A DNA stretch of 64,000 nt from Erythrophleum ivorense (Eukaryota; Streptophyta; Magnoliopsida; Fabales; Fabaceae): positions 186,001 through 250,000 of the forward strand of contig JAIUCV010000653.1 of NCBI GenBank assembly GCA_026724425.1, given 5' to 3'. A program made the position numbers and the translations under genes. Positions 61,036-64,000 of this stretch are shown piece after piece (the first letter of the stretch is position 1; each line of letters opens with the position of its first letter). The notes beneath the pieces are model-generated. The model did not search any database, was not told the origin of the DNA, and saw only the letters and a program-made list of their open reading frames with translations.

Positions 61036-63459
61036 GTGTTAACGTCAAATAAGACAGCCTCATTTATCTCTCACTTTAGACAAAGGCATTCGTTTAAAGT
61101 GTCAGTATACTGTAGAGACTTCACTCATCCATCTGGGAAGGTATGCTAGGGTGTGTGGAGTTGGATACTAATCTGAATAGAGATCTGGGAGAAGAAGAAT
61201 CAATAATTTCGGAATCGAATGAACTTAACAGTGCGTTACCTACAAAATGTACATTGATTGATAAAATTATGATGGACAAAAATCAGAAAATACTATTATT
61301 AGAGATATATTTCTATTGGGAGGATTGATATTATAGAGCCTACTAATAATTTATTACTTTTTACTTTTGATCATAAATATAATTGTGCATGTGTGGTGTG
61401 ATAAGGAATTGTTTAGAGTTTATCATGAGTTCTTATTAACACATCAACTTTAGTTCCCTTTGAGATCAGTTAGTTGATGAGTTTCTTTTACTCGTTGTCC
61501 ACACTTTATTCAATTTCACAATGTGCCAATGGAAGGATTTTGCTTGAAGACCGGTGTTCATTTTAACAATAAGTTTTTTTTTTTCTTTTTCGTGTTAAGG
61601 GTTAAATATTCTACAAACATATAAGATTGTCAATTTACTAACCGAGTTTGACATAAAGAGATGTAACTTGTGAATTGAGTGATTTCACTCCCATCTTTTC
61701 TGATTTTGACATTGAATTAAGATATTACGATTACAAGAGAAAACATTGACTAATCTCCTATCATTGTTTCTACTTTGTCGTGATTTTTTTTGTCTTGAAG
61801 TTTCAAATTTTCGTTTATATATTTATTTGCATTCCAGGTATTGTACTGTTTGTATGTTGTTAAGACATTATTGTATTTTCCTTTTAATAAAATATTACTT
61901 TGGGAAAAAAAAAACTCGATTTAATATATTGACTTTGAAACAAATATTATATCTTTTAAACGAACACTTCTATTTGTTTTAAAAGGAAGTAGATGGATTT
62001 AAAAAAAAAAAAAAGAGAGAGAGAGAGAGAAAGACAGACAGACAAAGAAGAAAAAGGTTGTGTATGAATCTTTTAAATTTTTGCATGTAAATTTTTTGCA
62101 AAGTTTAAGAGAAATAAATATAAGATATGAATCCGGCTAAACATTAAAAAAGAAAAGAATTTGATTTTCTAAAGTGCAAAACATGTTAAATGCCTTTAAA
62201 GTGAGATAAAATAGAAAAAAAGGACGAGTAAACATAGATACTTTTATCTCTTAGGATAGTTTGGTATGCCCTTATAAAATGAAATGTAAAGTAAAAGTTG
62301 GGAAGAATTATAATTTTATTTTTATAATTATTATTTAATATTATCTATCAATCATTATTTAATCATTAAAATAATAAAAATATTATAAATATTTTTTATT
62401 TATAAAATTATCATTTTCTTTTCTTTTTCCTTTTCCTTTTCATATCTAATTTTTTATGTAACAAACGGGTTATAATATACAGTGCACTCCCTTTCACACA
62501 CTTTGGAGATATTTCAGAGGCACATTTTAAAAGATACAAATCCAAGAGAAAAGAGTGAAAGTATATAAATCCATTATCTATCTTTCTTTCTTTAATTTCA
62601 AAGAAAAAATTACAACAAAAATTTTTAAGACCAAAGCACTGGTCCATACAAGGTGCAATAATCGCATTTCAAGGCCCATGGATTTTTTATAGAAAAAATT
62701 GTATTTAAAGACTTAAATTTTGTAAAATTATCACTTATTATTAGAGTTTCAAAAAAATTATTATTAAATTTTAATAAAATTATCTTTAAAATAATTTAAA
62801 TTATAATTTTTAAAAAAATTAATAATAATTTTCTTAAATTTAATAATAAATTTTTTAAAACTCAACAATAATTTTAATTATAAATTTTATAAAATTTAAG
62901 TCTTTAAATTGAATTTTTTTCTCTATATTTAAAAAGTTAAATATAAAAAATAAATCTAGTAAGGTGACATCATAGAAAGTGCGTACGTCTATCTCTTATT
63001 AAATGCAAGGAATTAAGGGCGTTGGGCATCAGGATTCCGAATCAAGGCAGGGCAACTTGCGTCGGATTTGGTATTTGATATATCAATAGTGAATCAAGAT
63101 CCTCTCCCACCCATGCCCCGAGAAACCTGAAGGCCTATATTTTAAGATTTTTTTAATTATATTTTTAACAAGATTAAACATAAAATAAGAATAATTTTTG
63201 TAATGTAACTTTTTTAAAAAATAATAATCAATATTTAAAAAATTAGAAACAAAAGCTTAAAATTTAAGTTTTTCAAGGAGATGATCCCAGTTCATCAATG
63301 ATAGTGGGGCTGAACTTTTGAAACTTGTCGGGTCTTGCATTAAACTTCTGCCCACAATTATGCACCGACACCTTCGGCCTTCCACTTCCTCTTTCATCTC
63401 TGTATGCCTGTCCCTCCCTCAGTACACTGCGAAACTCCATTTTCAATCCAATCCCAAAT
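61036..63459. other. Spacer before the EDGP-like gene
   Basis: AT-rich with a (GA)n/(GACA) simple repeat at about 62014-62043 and a MITE-like inverted repeat at 62688-62932. Frames at 61143-61328 and 61746-61982 match nothing known to me. Confidence 0.5.
62688..62932. mobile_element. AT-rich MITE-like element with long terminal inverted repeats
   Basis: The left end (AAAAAATTGTATTTAAAGAC then TTAAATTTTGTAAAATTA) is the imperfect reverse complement of the right end (TAAATTTTATAAAATTTAAG then TCTTTAAATTGAATTTTTT), with complementarity of about 55-60 bp per arm. It has no coding capacity. The target duplication is not clear in this AT-rich context. Confidence 0.6.
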
Positions 63460-64000
63460 ATGTCGCTTCCCTTGTTCATCTTCTTCATCATTCCGCTTGC
63501 ACTTTCCCCCATCTTCACCCTCCAAACAGCTCTCCTTGCACCCATTTCAAAAGACAATTCTACCCTCCTCTACACCCTCTCCCTTTACCTTAAAACTCCT
63601 CTCCAACCCACCCTTCTACAACTCGACCTCGGCTCCTCCTTCTCGTGGCTCCTTTGCGACAACAACTACAACTCTTCCTCCTACCATCACACACCCTGCA
63701 ACTCCTCTCTCTGCTCTTCCTTCCACGCCGGCGCTTGCTCCAATTGCTTCCATCCACCGGGCCCCCATTGCGCCAACAATACTTGCGGTCTCTTCCCTGA
63801 GAATCCAGTCACCAGAAAGGCAATTCTAGACATCGCCCTCATCGACTCGCTCGCTCTACCGACCACCGACGGGTCCACTCAGGGTTCCCTCGCTCTCATC
63901 TCCGATTACATTTTCTCTTGCGCCACCACCCCTCTGCTTCAAGGCCTAGCTCCCGGTGTCACAGGTTTAGCCGCACTTGGTCGATCTAACCACTCTCTCC
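63460..64000 (+). CDS. EDGP/basic 7S globulin/xylanase-inhibitor-like aspartic protease family protein (5' part)
   Basis: Open from the ATG at 63460 to the window edge (180 codons, no stop). Residues 1-20 are a clear signal peptide (MSLPLFIFFIIPLALSPIFT), so the product is secreted. The body matches extracellular dermal glycoprotein-like proteins: LLAPISKDNSTLLYTLSL, then LDLGSSFSWLLCD, CSNCFHPPGPHCANNTCGLF, and later LQGLAPGVTGLAALGRS. Conserved cysteines are in place. The first catalytic motif reads Asp56-Leu-Gly rather than Asp-Thr-Gly, a change typical of this inhibitor-like branch (carrot EDGP, tobacco NEC4, soybean Bg7S), which inhibits cell-wall-degrading glycanases and mostly lacks protease activity. 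The second catalytic site is beyond the window. The region is much richer in C than its surroundings. Confidence 0.88.
   Translation, partial: MSLPLFIFFIIPLALSPIFTLQTALLAPISKDNSTLLYTLSLYLKTPLQPTLLQLDLGSSFSWLLCDNNYNSSSYHHTPCNSSLCSSFHAGACSNCFHPPGPHCANNTCGLFPENPVTRKAILDIALIDSLALPTTDGSTQGSLALISDYIFSCATTPLLQGLAPGVTGLAALGRSNHSL

Overview
This is a eudicot-type plant nuclear segment. It is AT-rich, its introns follow the GT-AG rule, its protein families are plant-specific, and retroelements and MITE-like sequences fill much of the space between genes. Gene models below were built by joining open frames across GT-AG junctions with phase checked by hand. No database search was run.

Layout. 1-6470 has no gene I can support. 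6581-8617 (+) is a six-exon aluminium-activated malate transporter (ALMT) gene. 9670-10077 (+) is a one-exon secreted Gnk2/DUF26 protein. 10968-15111 (-) is a four-exon trichome birefringence-like (TBL) polysaccharide O-acetyltransferase. About 17100-29110 is a retroelement nest: a decayed L1-type LINE on the minus strand is split by a 2.26-kb tandem array of about 236-bp TRIM-like units and, probably, by a 4.7-kb AT-rich repeated block. 34333-35454 (-) is an intronless F-box gene. 39358-39552 (-) is a 64-codon outer-envelope protein of the OEP7 type.

41086-48823 (-) is an Sm D1 gene whose second intron is about 7 kb, holds a 4.3-kb solo LTR, and whose third exon carries two single-base deletions. 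Divergent from it, about 49907-56431 (+) encodes a bifunctional mRNA capping enzyme in at least 16 exons. 58297-59109 (+) is a divergent MADS-box-like gene. 60555-61035 (-) is a broken fragment of an EDGP/basic-7S-globulin-type aspartic-protease-like gene, and an apparently intact member of that family starts at 63460 (+) and runs off the window.

The genes are unrelated housekeeping and cell-wall/stress functions. The only suggestive pairing is Sm D1 with the capping enzyme: both act in RNA processing, both face away from each other, and their start regions are less than 1.1 kb apart.

The strongest unusual structure is the TRIM-like array at 18905-21166. Both of its outer ends are the same LTR edge in opposite orientation (TGTAAAG...CTTTACA). 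It is flanked by a 5-bp duplication (AAAAG), and removing it with one copy of that duplication restores the LINE reverse-transcriptase reading frame across the junction.
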